DNA of 64,000 nt from Hofstenia miamia. Lineage: Eukaryota; Xenacoelomorpha; Acoela. The DNA lies in the NCBI GenBank assembly GCA_004352715.1, contig SCFE01000033.1, positions 632,714 through 696,713 of the forward strand, given 5' to 3'. Shown here piece by piece: positions 21,550-33,131 of this stretch. The notes under the pieces were generated by a model, which was given only the letters and a program-made list of their open reading frames with translations, was not told the origin of the DNA and ran no database searches. A program made the translations under genes and the position numbers. The stretch's first letter is position 1. Each line of letters begins with the position of its first letter.

Positions 21550-22400
21550 TTATAGTTTAGACTCCTGCAGGACTGCAACCGGCCCCTCCAACGCCCCCGG
21601 ATTGGTGGCGGAAGCCTGGTGTCTTCCTTCGTTGCCTATCAATGCTCGATTGCAAAGGTTGGGGTGACAGGTCTTAATATGCCGTAAGTACCAACCTTTG
21701 CTCTTGTACGACTTGTAGCATCCCTTCGCTTCACACTTCCAGCAATTAGCATCAGCTATAGTCGTGGAGCTCTGCGTATGGTCATTTCTGACATGACGAT
21801 TTAACGCCTTTTGGGCAGAAAACATACGCGCACACTCCGTGCACCTCAGGTGTCTCGTACTGGCATGTGTGAGCCTCGGTACTGCTGCGTAAGCCGCCCC
21901 AGCAATTCTATCCCGTAGCACCGCTGAGTCCCCGTTGATTGACTCTNNNNNNNNNNNNNNNNNNNNNNNNNNNNNNNNNNNNNNNNNNNNNNNNNNNNNN
22001 NNNNNNNNNNNNNNNNNNNNNNNNNNNNNNNNNNNNNNNNNNNNNNNNNNNNNNNNNNNNNNNNNNNNNNNNNNNNNNNNNNNNNNNNNNNNNNNNNNNN
22101 NNNNNNNNNNNNNNNNNNNNNNNNNNNNNNNNNNNNNNNNNNNNNNNNNNNNNNNNNNNNNNNNNNNNNNNNNNNNNNNNNNNNNNNNNNNNNNNNNNNN
22201 NNNNNNNTTTCCCCTTAAGGGTTCGCCGCTCCGCAGAAGGGGGAGTTCTAGGCATTTCGTTCATCAAACCTAGAACCCGTACAGGGTGTGTACTAGGATT
22301 GACTATCCGGATCTCGCCACGAGGAGGCAGCAAAGAACTCTTAATCAGTCAGAGGCTAATGCACTATTTGGTTTTCACCAGAGTGCTGTGTTGCGCATGA
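21550..22400 (-). mobile_element. GC- and CpG-rich C2H2 zinc-finger ORF fragment, probably from a retroelement
   Basis: On the minus strand 21550-21921 encodes two C2H2 fingers: CTECARMFSAQKALNRHVRNDH and CEAKGCYKSYKSKGWYLRHIKTCH (each 2 Cys and 2 His at standard spacing), then a short tail and stop. An open segment 5' of it (about 22208-22333, LPPRGEIRIVNP and PRTPPSAERR) lies beyond the 261-N gap. Base composition (more than half G+C with frequent CpG) differs sharply from the flanks. Paired C2H2 fingers with no introns in such a setting suggest a non-LTR retroelement ORF; a host zinc-finger gene is possible. No polymerase domain is visible. Confidence 0.45.
21947..22207. other. assembly gap (261 N)
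   Basis: Run of N inside the zinc-finger element. Confidence 1.
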
Positions 22401-23793
22401 AAGATCATTGAGATATATTGTTTCTAGCACCTGGATGATTGCCAAAATTAATATAAACATTTGTGTATTTGAATGATATCAAACAAATTCTATATAAGCC
22501 TATTACTTTGAAAAAAATTCATGTCCCTTCTTTGCCAGTAATTGGATTTTAGCAAGATAGATACACATCCCATTAATTTAAAATACATCAAAGTGTGGAA
22601 CAAGGAAATAAATGAAAACAGAGAGCATCCAAAAACTAAAAAGCTCTCAAGCTTAGCAATAAATAAATCATAAATTCCCAAGTAGAAAAATAGACAGCAA
22701 TGTAGATCTCCTAAATTTCTAGATTCCTGGTTGCCTTTGTTGCAGCAATGCCCAGGAAAAGTTTCAATGGCACAGCAATATATCCATCAAAGGATGGCCA
22801 CTTGCATGCTGCTTGATTGACAAGTATGATTTCTCAGTTTGTAATGCTACATTCTAATCAGTAATAATATGCACATATCATCATAACATCAATAAAGTTA
22901 AAGATGGTCATTTTAGTGTGAAATTACAAAATTGAAAATAGATCAAAGTAAAATCAAAAGGGGCCCCAAGTGATTCTACAATATGATAAAATTTTGACTG
23001 AGCCATCTAATGTTATTGATCTTTATACCTCATTCATGCTGAATTTTTGTTCATTTTGTCAAAAAGATATGCTAAGTTGATCTCAAGGTTCTGTATGTTG
23101 GTTTGAAGGTTTCTTGTGTCAGTAAAAAGTACCAACCATTTATAATACATGGACTGATAATTTTTAAGTAACCAAATCTCAAATTTTCAAAATTTATTTC
23201 AAATCCAGGGTTTATGAGTACTCAGATTCTTAAGAACTCAAAGTTAAGTGAGTTTGCATATCAGAATAAAAAACTCAGATTAATACTTAAACTCAATAAA
23301 ATATCCAGTAGTAAATACTGTAACATTTTCATTATTTTACATTTCAGTTTCTTAACCAATTTCAATTTATTTTTATACTCTGAAAAACATGGAATCAGAA
23401 AAAACATAATCAATCCAAGAATTCTTAGAGAGCACTTTATACCAATGCTTCAAGTAGACACTCTATGCCAACAGATAATGCCCATACTACAAGTTGGAGG
23501 TAATTCTTCATTTCATGACACCCTGCCAATGGAACTCACCCTAACATCATTAAGATTGTGTTGAGAGAAGTTTAATCATTATATGATTAATTATCAACAT
23601 CAAATTAATGAATTTACCAACCCTATTGAAAAATATTCAACTTTTTAGGAAAATGTATTTGAATTGAAGTTACTTCTTGCTATATTATGCATTCACCTTG
23701 CAAAGCTTATGACCATAGCAAGTTGTGATATTATTTTTGGTAAGTATGTATATACGAAAAATGGATTTATATCATCCCCATTTTGTGTGATAA
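22401..23793. other. CpG-poor stretch, no gene confirmed
   Basis: Only one CG dinucleotide (near 23755) was found on reading this 1.4 kb. It contains an isolated LTR-end-like word (AGTGATTCTACA near 22970) and a reversed MITE-like end at 23118-23205. A plus-strand ORF at 23214-23564 has no secure match. Confidence 0.5.
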
Positions 23794-24687
23794 TGTAACA
23801 TTGCTGGTAGTTGTTGCTATTTATCAGCCAGACCTCGTGCTTTTCTTGTTAGTGACTGGTATTTGTAAATATTGTAAATAACTTGTATATATAGAGCAAT
23901 GCATTTTGTAAATAGAAATAGTTTAAACTGTATTCTCTTTGAGTTTGCTAGAATCACACCCCAGTGATTCTACATGGTGACCNNNNNNNNNNNNNNNNNN
24001 NNNNNNNNNNNNNNNNNNNNNNNNNNNNNNNNNNNNNNNNNNNNNNNNNNNNNNNNNNNNNNNNNNNNNNNNNNNNNNNNNNNNNNNNNNNNNNNNNNNN
24101 NNNNNNNNNNNNNNNNNNNNNNNNNNNNNNNNNNNNNNNNNNNNNNNNNNNNNNNNNNNNNNNNNNNNNNNNNNNNNNNNNNNNNNNNNNNNNNNNNNNN
24201 NNNNNNNNNNNNNNNNNNNNNNNNNNNNNNNNNNNNNNNNNNNNNNNNNNNNNNNNNNNNNNNNNNNNNNNNNNNNNNNNNNNNNNNNNNNNNNNNNNNN
24301 NNNNNNNNNNNNNNNNNNNNNNNNNNNNNNNNNNNNNNNNNNNNNNNNNNNNNNNNNNNNNNNNNNNNNNNNNNNNNNNNNNNNNNNNNNNNNNTACGTT
24401 AGTTTTGCATGTTTGAGTGAAGAGCTGTGAAATGGATCCTTTTGGACCAAATCCTCCTCCATTGGGCACACAAGAAAAGTCGCCGAGTCTGGCTTTGGGT
24501 GATATGTAACATTGCTGGTAGTTGTTGCTATTTATCAGCCAGACCTCGCGCTTTTCTTGTTAGTGACTGGTATTTGTAAATATTGTAAATAACTTGTATA
24601 TATATAGAGCAATGCATTTTGTAAATAGAAATAGTTTAAACTGTATTCTCTTTGAGTTCGCTAGAATCACACCCCAGTGATTCTACA
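23794..24687 (+). mobile_element. short LTR retrotransposon with nearly empty interior
   Basis: Two LTRs, 23794-23974 (181 bp) and 24505-24687 (183 bp), run from TGTAACA to TTCTACA and are almost identical, so insertion is recent. Both sides carry ATAA (23790-23793 and 24688-24691), a 4-bp target duplication. TGGTGACC follows the 5' LTR where a tRNA primer site is expected. After a 412-N gap only about 110 bases of interior remain: an untranslated leader and an ORF start (MDPFGPNPPP) that runs into the 3' LTR after about 24 codons. The 3' LTR thus follows the first codons of what looks like gag, indicating a large internal deletion or a collapsed assembly. Confidence 0.8.
23983..24394. other. 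assembly gap (412 N)
   Basis: Run of N inside the LTR element. Confidence 1.
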
Positions 24688-27600
24688 ATAATGCTGCATA
24701 CAGACTTGAAAATAGTACAATGAAATTATTCAGAAAAATGATTTTCAAATGCAATTTTCAACTATGAAATATTTCTAATGCCTTGCTGAGGTTATCAATG
24801 CTGCTACAATTGCTATCAGTAGCCTTTTATCACATTGAGAAATTTGGAACACTATTTTTTATATTTTGTCAGCAACTAATGAAAAAATCATTATTATTTC
24901 AAATGTATACTTTGCAACTGAAAATAAAAAGAATAATTTAAGCAAACAACAATGCTTTGTGAGAGTTAGTTATAGAACACTCACACCTAGTACACTTACA
25001 AGAATATAAAGACTGTTGGCATAAAGCTCTCAGATCTTGTAACAGATTAAAATCATGTTGGGCTGGTTAGTACAATGTATTGTAGATAGTATCCCATGTA
25101 AGTGCATCAAATTGAAAACTATGAAAATTCAAAAGTATTGAACAGTTTAAAAAACATGCTAACTTAAACACCGTGCACAACATTGTAAAATCAAATCAAA
25201 ATCTCTAAGGTGTCAAGGCATTGCTTATTTCTCTATAATCAATCTTTATATGTTCATGTTCTATGCTCATAAATGAAGACCAATTTAAACAGTTTTTCTT
25301 CATGTGATTAACTTATTAAATGATTGTTCATAAGTGAATTAATACATTAGCAACAAATGGCAACTAAACTTGAGCAAGTAGACCTTCTTTATATTTGAAA
25401 TTGTTTGTGGTGAATATTCTGTAAACCATATAAAACAAATGTTCAATTTACTTTGCTAGTTTACTGCATTTGCTATATTGGAGATATTATTGCTTGAGAT
25501 TCTCTCCAATATTTTCTGAATGGCAACTATGGCTACTGCTTATGGATGTCAACAAAAATATAATTTAATGTATGAATAATTAGAACAAAAATCTCATAAA
25601 ATATTAATTTAATATCATTGTATTTATAACAATCAACATTGAAAGATACTTTCTATAACTGATATCCACTTGAGAAATATTTGACATAATTCTGTACTCT
25701 AGATGAAGAGAAACAGTCTTAGTTACATTGAGTCCAATTTATCATCAACATTACAATCATCAAATTCATTTGAAAATCCTACAAATTGAACAAGCTTGTT
25801 TGATTTCTGAATATCTTTTATGTTAATTAGTTTAATGGCTTGCTCTTAATAAACTAGAGTTTGATTAGGACTGCAGTTTTGAGTACATACTAATTGTTCT
25901 CTGCCCTATTTACAGGATAGCAAATGAAAGAGTCATTGTCTAACATATATGCATACAGTAAGATTGCTAACATTAGGATTATTGTGGCTCAGTTCTAGAC
26001 TTGCATGCCTATATTTGTTTAGGTTTCATCCATTGTCTTATGTTGCAACATGGTTCATAAAGATGGCCATTGTGGGAGAGAAGGAAGCAGAGTGAGAACC
26101 TCATCACAGAGTTGTGGTTGTTGACATATTTTAGTATAACTTCACAATCATTTGGTTTCATTACTACATGACATCTTTATTTTATAACTACATTTTTTTG
26201 CAATTGCTTAATTTTGATTATACTAATTACTGTGTAAATGCCTTTAATGTTTATTGTACTTAATGATAGAAGTGCTTTGTAAATTAGATAACACTGTTGT
26301 AATATACTTTAGGATGTTTACTGTTACTCAAATTTATTCAAGAAAAACAACCATTTTCATTTAAAGATAATAAGTTGTCAACTCAACTTAATGAGCAGCT
26401 TCTAATTTAACTGGAACAGGTAAACAGTTTAAATAAAACCTTAAATGTACTTATTTAGTAAAAGAGTGAAAGTTCAAACAAAAGATACTTAATTTGTAAT
26501 AACAACTTCAATTACTTTACACAGCCTTAAAAATTGGTATTAAAGTATCATTCAAAAAAGATAAAGAATTATCATTTATTCATTCACTGAGTTTATTCCA
26601 CTATTCACAAATGCACATTAACTAGGAATGACTACTGTTACATATAAATATGTTTGAATTAGATTCAAAATGTATTTTGATAAGTTCATTGCATGCAAAG
26701 GATGGAGATAATGAAAGCAAATATAAATGACTACAAGTTTAACCTAAACTGAAAGATGGTTTGTTCTGCAACATCAATAATGATGCTGAGAATCCAGTGG
26801 AAAAATATTACTAATCCCAATCATCTAACTTGCTTAAACTTGCATCTATCTTAATTATTCTAATAAATATAAAACTGTTTATGGTAATGGTTAAAAGTAA
26901 ACTATTCCATTTCCAAACAGAAAAGTAAAAGGGTTAAAGTGCCTAAATTAACATAAAAGAATTATGAGTTTTTTATAAACAACTTTTTGGTACTTTTTCC
27001 TTACTTGTCATTTTTCAACTTGTTTGTATCCCAAGTTTTGGTGCTTCTTCCAAGTTTACAAATAAGCTTTAATTATTTTAAATTTCAAACAGAAATGAAC
27101 CTATTTGTAATTTGATTTTAGCAAACAGGTAGCTTGTGCATTCATATCTTCTGTCAGAACAGAGTTAAACTCATATTCTACTCAACTATTCATCAAAAAA
27201 TTCAACAGATTAGTTTCATTTGTGACAATTCTTACTTGAAATAAATCTAATTGAACAAATAATTAATATTCAAATGTTTTGGGGATGATGCCATCTTAGG
27301 TGTTTTGCTTTTTTATGTTGAATTGAAAAATAATTATTGTAGATTTCCAAGCTTTCCAATGAATCCAAACTTTTTATGTATCAAACTGTTGACATCCATG
27401 TTTTTTAAGGACAAATATCAGCTCATCTAACACAGTGCAAAAGACATCCATTTTAAACTTGTTTTTACCAGTGATGATCATATTTGATGCCTTGCTATTA
27501 TCAACCAAATTCATTCTTTTTTATATACTTTTCACTTAATCATTATAGGTGGCACTATTGCACTTCAATTAACACACTCTACATTACAATCAATAAAAGA

Positions 27601-28995
27601 GATTCCAAATTTCTAGACTAAAATAATGTTTGATATTCAATGTATTCATATTACCTACAGTGCCATACCTGTGCATGAAATTCTTAATAATAAAGTTGTT
27701 GTCATCCCTCATTCATTAAAAGACTTCTGTAGCAATGTTTTCTTAAAAATGTTCATATATTAGCATAACATTACAAACCTTTTAAATGGACTGATTAAAA
27801 TATAATACCAAAATACAGTCATGACCTAATCAATGAGTAGCATCAGGCTTAGAGTAAACATTATTTCCCAGAATATAGTATTATTGATAATCAATTTTTA
27901 CCCAAAATTATAATTTGTTCCTCATATGATAGAAGAGGAATCTGTAGCATTTCAATTATCATAAATAACTAAACATTTATTTAAATGGAAATTTCCTACC
28001 AAAATTCATACACAATACAGATGGCAATGAAATGTTCACTGAATATATAGAGCATTAATAATAATAAATATTTAACACAAAAATTAACTAATTCAATTAT
28101 ATCTATGTAAAGTGCAAATTTTGTGGTAAGCACTTACCACCATAGAATTTTCCTGCCCATTTAACTTGTGAATTGATCTAATTTATTAATGAATTGCTTA
28201 TTATATGAATTAAGACCTTAGAATATCTTAATTACAGCTTAGTATCATTGCATTCATTTTTAAGACCAAAAAGTCAACCATATAATAAAAACATTTAATA
28301 CCAATTGCCATTTTCCTTAATAATATACATATGTGAACTGGATAGTTCAATTTGTCTCTCTTATTGCTATTCCAAGGTATTTAAGCATTTCAACTTTAGC
28401 AATTTTAGTTCATAAAAAATGTAAAAATAGTATTCCCAAGGAAGCATAATATGGGCATCAATTTTCAAATTGATATGAAATTTATACAAGGAATTTAATA
28501 GATTATGTAGTTATTGAATATGCAGACAATACATTAATTCTGTGGGGAGTTTTTCATTAGACACTAAAAGCTAGTACAATTTTAACAAATTTTATGTAAA
28601 ATGTGCAATTATTTTAACTTTCAAGAATTGCATATTAATAAAAAAACCAAATTTTGCATACTTCAATAATCTTAGTTAAAACAACTTCTCTAAATGTTCA
28701 ATTACTTTCAGCAACACATCCATTTACTACATTGATAATTTTGATATCCAGTAAATGATTGTTTTAAGTTGAAATTCAAGGAATACTGCTTTTTTGTTGC
28801 CAATATGTCATGATAGATATCCAATGGGATTTCTAATAAAGTTGCTGATTTTAATATTTGAAAAAAATAGTCAATTGCAAAAAATATATTTTGAGCACAA
28901 ACTCAGATTTTTTTTTAAGAAAATCAGTTTTGTGAAATGTTTAATTGATAACCATTTTCATTCATCTGACACTGTTCATGCCCCCTTAGATTGTA
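24688..28995. other. 4.3-kb AT-rich stretch almost without CpG
   Basis: Reading line by line, only one CG dinucleotide was found (near 25172) until about 28996, although C and G are each around 15% of the bases. No ORF of note, no recognisable repeat and no RNA gene was seen. It may be intronic or old methylated sequence. Confidence 0.6.
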
Positions 28996-29276
28996 ATTGT
29001 TCTGCTTCACTGCTGGCGGCTATTAGGCTGGGAGTTAGGGTTAGGTGGCAACTAACTTGCAAGTGAGAGTTACAAGTAGAGGAAATTGATGTTTATTCTC
29101 ATTTGAAAACTGAATCACACTACAAATTTCTTGAATTCTTTTAATTTCATAGACTTGAAATTCATTTTCTATATTTGTTTTTGTAATAAATCGCCATCAG
29201 GTTTCATATATTGCTTAAACTATATGGCTATTTTCTGAGCCATAATTAGCTGTTTTTTTGCCAATGGTTCATCATC

Positions 29277-29583
29277 AGGGAATGTTTTTGAGTAGATTTT
29301 GAATTTCTCTCATTTTGTATGTTACAGATTCAAATGTCTGAATGCCAAATACCATTGGTTTGTAATATGCCCTACCATTTTTGAACGTAAGCTGAGAAAG
29401 TTCTGAGGAATTTTGACCCAACCCTGCCAACACAGGCTGCTCACTATATAAAGATAGTGATACATTTTCTGACATCAAACACGTTCCCTCTTCACTAGGC
29501 TTTTTTGTCAAAGAAACATATGAAAAAAGTTCAATTTCAGGCCATAGAGCAATCTGGTGGAGTAGACATATTGTATATAAGTG
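29277..29583 (-). CDS. unrecognised exon-like ORF
   Basis: On the minus strand a pyrimidine-rich CTACTCCACCAG acceptor-like site precedes an open frame beginning IALWPEIELFSYVSLTKK and ending LLKNIP-stop about 100 residues later. The composition (few AT-codon repeats, mixed hydrophobic and polar) looks protein-like, and a frameshifted continuation (DDEPLAKKQLIMAQK) lies just after the stop. No family was recognised. The region just upstream is part of a tandem duplication. It could be the last exon of a real gene or a relic of a mobile element. Confidence 0.3.
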
Positions 29584-29890
29584 CACCTCTATAAATGCAA
29601 GGCTAGCTGCCAGCAAGTTTTCCTCAAACCATAGTACATACCGGATGTCTTGTTGCATTTTGGGAATTATCTATGTAGTGCATTTAAATGATATAGTAAC
29701 CATTGATATAAATTAATGCTTCTAAATATTAAAGAAAGTTTTACAAAAAATATATATTTAAGTTCAAGTAAATACTGCGGGAGCAATGGCCGATTTTTGG
29801 GGAAGTGCGATTCCCCCCAAATGCCTTTGAAATTTCGGACCGTTTCCTGCCAAATGTAAGGGTTTTGCATTTTACACAGCAAAAACCGGG

Positions 29891-29926
<36 letters not shown>

Positions 29927-30213
29927 AGGCAATGCATATTTAACAGGCAATGACAGGATGATTTTGCGAAGGCCAATTCATTGAATTTGATTGGCTTATG
30001 AGCACATATAACATTATTTAATTCACATGCATACTGAAATTTCATAAATTTGTGTAGTTTCTATTAATGTTAGTACTGATCTATTTAGGACTTAATTGTC
30101 AATTTACAATGTACAATACTCTTTGATATGTAGATTTTAAATTTTCTGTGCGGAGCAAATGTTTGGATTTTCAGAATATTCACGCAATTTTTGAAAATAT
30201 AATAGAAAATTTC
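29573..30213. repeat. tandem duplication, unit A
   Basis: Matches 30241-30886 at an offset of about 667-683 with scattered substitutions and small indels. Each unit has its own (TA)n tract (29893-29924; 30578-30607). Confidence 0.85.
29893..29924. repeat. (TA)n microsatellite
   Basis: TA repeat in tandem unit A. Confidence 0.9.
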
Positions 30214-30240
30214 CTCCTCTTCCCTCACTACTCATATTGG

Positions 30241-30886
30241 TATATGAGTGCACCTGTATAAATGCAAGGCTAACTGCCAGCAAGTTTTCCTCAAACCATA
30301 GTACATACTGGATGTCTTGTTGCATTTTGCGAATTATCTATGTAGTGCATTTAAATGATATAGTAACCATTATTATAAATTAATGCTTCTAAGTATTAAA
30401 GAAAATTTTACAAAAAATATACTCCAGTATTTAAGTTCAACTAAATACTGCGGGAGCATTGGCCAAAAAATTGGTTTTTTGGAGAAAAGTGCGATTCCCC
30501 CCTAAATGCCTTTGAAATTTCGGACTGTTTCCTGCCAAATGTAAGGTCTTTGCATTTTCCACAGCAAAAAGCGGGAAATATATATATATATATATATATC
30601 TATATATCAAGGCAATGCATATTTAACAGGCAATGACATGATGATTTTGCGAAGGCCAATTCATTGAATTTGATTGGCTTATGAGTACATATAATATTAT
30701 TTAATTCACATGCATACTGAAATTTCATAAATTTGTGTAGTTTCTATTAATGTTAGTATTGATCTATTTGGGACTTAAATTTCAATTTACAATATACAAT
30801 ACTCTTTGATATGTAGATTTTAAATTTTCTGTGATGAGCAAATGTTTGGATTTTCAGCATATTTTGAAAATATAATAGAAAATTTC
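30241..30886. repeat. tandem duplication, unit B
   Basis: Second unit; joined to unit A by about 27 bases of unrelated sequence. On the minus strand both units encode the same short ORF start (RYVLWFEENLLA or QYVLWFEENLLA), broken differently in each. Confidence 0.85.
30578..30607. repeat. (TA)n microsatellite
   Basis: TA repeat in tandem unit B, with one interruption. Confidence 0.9.
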
Positions 30887-31546
30887 TTTGCAAGAGTATG
30901 TAGAAATGTAGATTTTACATCATTTACAAACCGGCACGTCAAATGTTGCAATTTAAATATGTTTAAGTATGCAGGTGCGATGGTCTATAATGCAAAAAGC
31001 CCAAAATTTAGTGGCACAAATTTTAAATAATTGGAACAATTAAATCATATTTTTTAAACCTGGAATTGAGTACCGGTACTCTTAACATTTGCAGTTGTTG
31101 CAAGCATTTAAGTTTAAACGCAAATGGAATCAATTATCATTCAAAAATTAATATTTCCAAGATATACAATTTTAAAATGGGAACAATGCTGAGCAATTTT
31201 TGGTGGAATAAGGCCATTATTGGCAGAGAAAATATATATTAATTCTGACGTCATTTAGTTACAAAAATATCCTCAGACCATTCAGATTCAATTAATTGGC
31301 TTATACACGCAGTCTAAATGTTATATCTGTAAAATTCTCACTACGTTCAGGATTAAGGAATCTTTTAGAATACCCAAATACTGAAAATAATATATTCAAC
31401 AATAAGACACTATAAAATAAACAACTTTCAAATTTATCATTTCGATGACATACGTTAGCTGATTTGGAAACCTTGGTTAAATTAAGTTTGATAAAGCATT
31501 CGGTAGCATATGTGGGGACATTTTAAAATTAATGTGACATGGCGAC
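30887..31546. other. intergenic, nothing recognised
   Basis: AT-rich sequence between the tandem duplication and the hAT element. Confidence 0.5.
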
Positions 31547-32229
31547 CAGGCTTGTTTAAAAGATAATCTTCGATAAGATTATCTCAATAACCTATTTTTG
31601 TGTAATTATTCCATTCAATAACCTATCTTATACAGCCGATTATCGACTCAATAACCTCTTAGTATGGTATACCAGGCGTATTCCCCAGGATACGATTTTT
31701 CCCATTTTTAAAGTACAAATTTGCTCATAAGAATTAAAAATTCGCGAATTTAAATTTGCAAGATCGCAGAAATCGCATTTCTTAACATAAGAAAATTTCA
31801 TTAGATATGCAAAGCCATTCACTAGATAATTATAACCATTAATATGAAAAGTTCCAGCTTGGTATTGTTTCTCATGCTTTAACATTGTGTGGAGTGTATA
31901 TATTAGAATATGAATGTACTATAAGCCAATTAGAAATCAATAACAATTTGGTCATTTTTATGAAGTTGTTTACCATATTAGTTTGGACAACAATGTAACG
32001 GCTTTTTTAAAATTATATTTGATGCTACAAAACAGAATGAATAATTTCCCAAATGGTCGTAAAACATACCTGCATTATACAATGTAAATTACAACAATTT
32101 ACAGCTACATGTATATAATTTTAATGAAGATTATCTAGATAACCTATCTTGGACGAAATCGTTATCGAAATATCTATTTTTGCTTTTTTGAAAAAGATAC
32201 TATCGTCGATAAGATATTGAACAAGCCTG
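31547..32229. mobile_element. non-autonomous hAT element, family B
   Basis: Flanked by ATGGCGAC (31539-31546) and ATGGCGAT (32230-32237), a 7-of-8 target duplication. The ends are CAGGCTTGTTTAA and, reversed, CAGGCTTGTTCAA. Both subterminal regions repeat GATAAGATTATC-like words. No transposase ORF is visible. Confidence 0.8.
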
Positions 32230-33131
32230 ATGGCGATTACTGCTTATGCACGCTACATACCTGTAAGTCTAAAATATCCTTCAAACTTTTGGATGTGGCT
32301 TATACATGGTGGGGGCTTATACCCGAGGAATTACGGCATATATAAATGCAGAAACATCGTAAATAATTTTACTGGGCTACAAAATACGAAATTCCGTTTG
32401 ACTTGTAAATAAAAATATTTTGATAATTTGTTATAATTGAATTCTTTTGATTTAACTACTAAATGCATTGATGTATTATAGTTGAATAGCCAGGTGTAAA
32501 TTAGTATATAGAATTAAATTGCAATTGAATGTCATCGGCATTTTGTATTAACCTTTATTGAATTTTTAGTTAATGTATGTTTGCGACCCAATATAGGTGT
32601 ATCCCTGTCCCTGAACCACCAAATTTGAATCACCATGTGACTCACGGGTCATTGACAACGCTGGCCTGGAAAACAGTTCCAAACACTAAATTACAAGGAC
32701 AAGCTTAGAAAATAAAAAACTTAACGTTGAATTTGCAAGTTTTTAACATGAGACCAGCCAATAAATAAGAAAAAATTCTGCGTCTATCACAGACAAAATA
32801 TTATTTCGGTTAATTCATCGAATATAAACGAAAACAACACAAAAAGAGCACTATGCTTCTAAATTCAATTGATATCAGAAGAAACAACTATATGCACTTT
32901 AAAATAAACCTATTACTATTTTAAAATGTTATGTGTTCATATTTACTGAATTTAGTAAACTTTTCACCATACTTTACACTCAACAAAAACAAGATGGAGG
33001 AGAAATCTTAGAATAAAATATTTTTCACATAAACTTTACAACTAATCTTGGCAAATATGAATAAATTAGAAACAAAACAAACATTCTAATTATATTACAA
33101 TACCAAAATATCAAGTAAACAATGTTGAAAG
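32230..33131. other. 3' flank of the EFCAB6-like gene
   Basis: AT-rich sequence. No AATAAA was seen on the minus strand within 300 bases of the stop, so the poly(A) site is not assigned. Confidence 0.4.

Noticed and set aside
23214-23564. Plus-strand ORF whose VDTLCQQIMPILQVGG stretch faintly recalls glycolipid-transfer proteins
   Set aside because: The resemblance is a few residues only, no acceptor supports an exon start, and the rest of the ORF does not fit. A profile search would be needed.
29025-29055. TTAGGGTTAGG as interstitial telomere repeat
   Set aside because: Fewer than two full units; expected by chance at this length.
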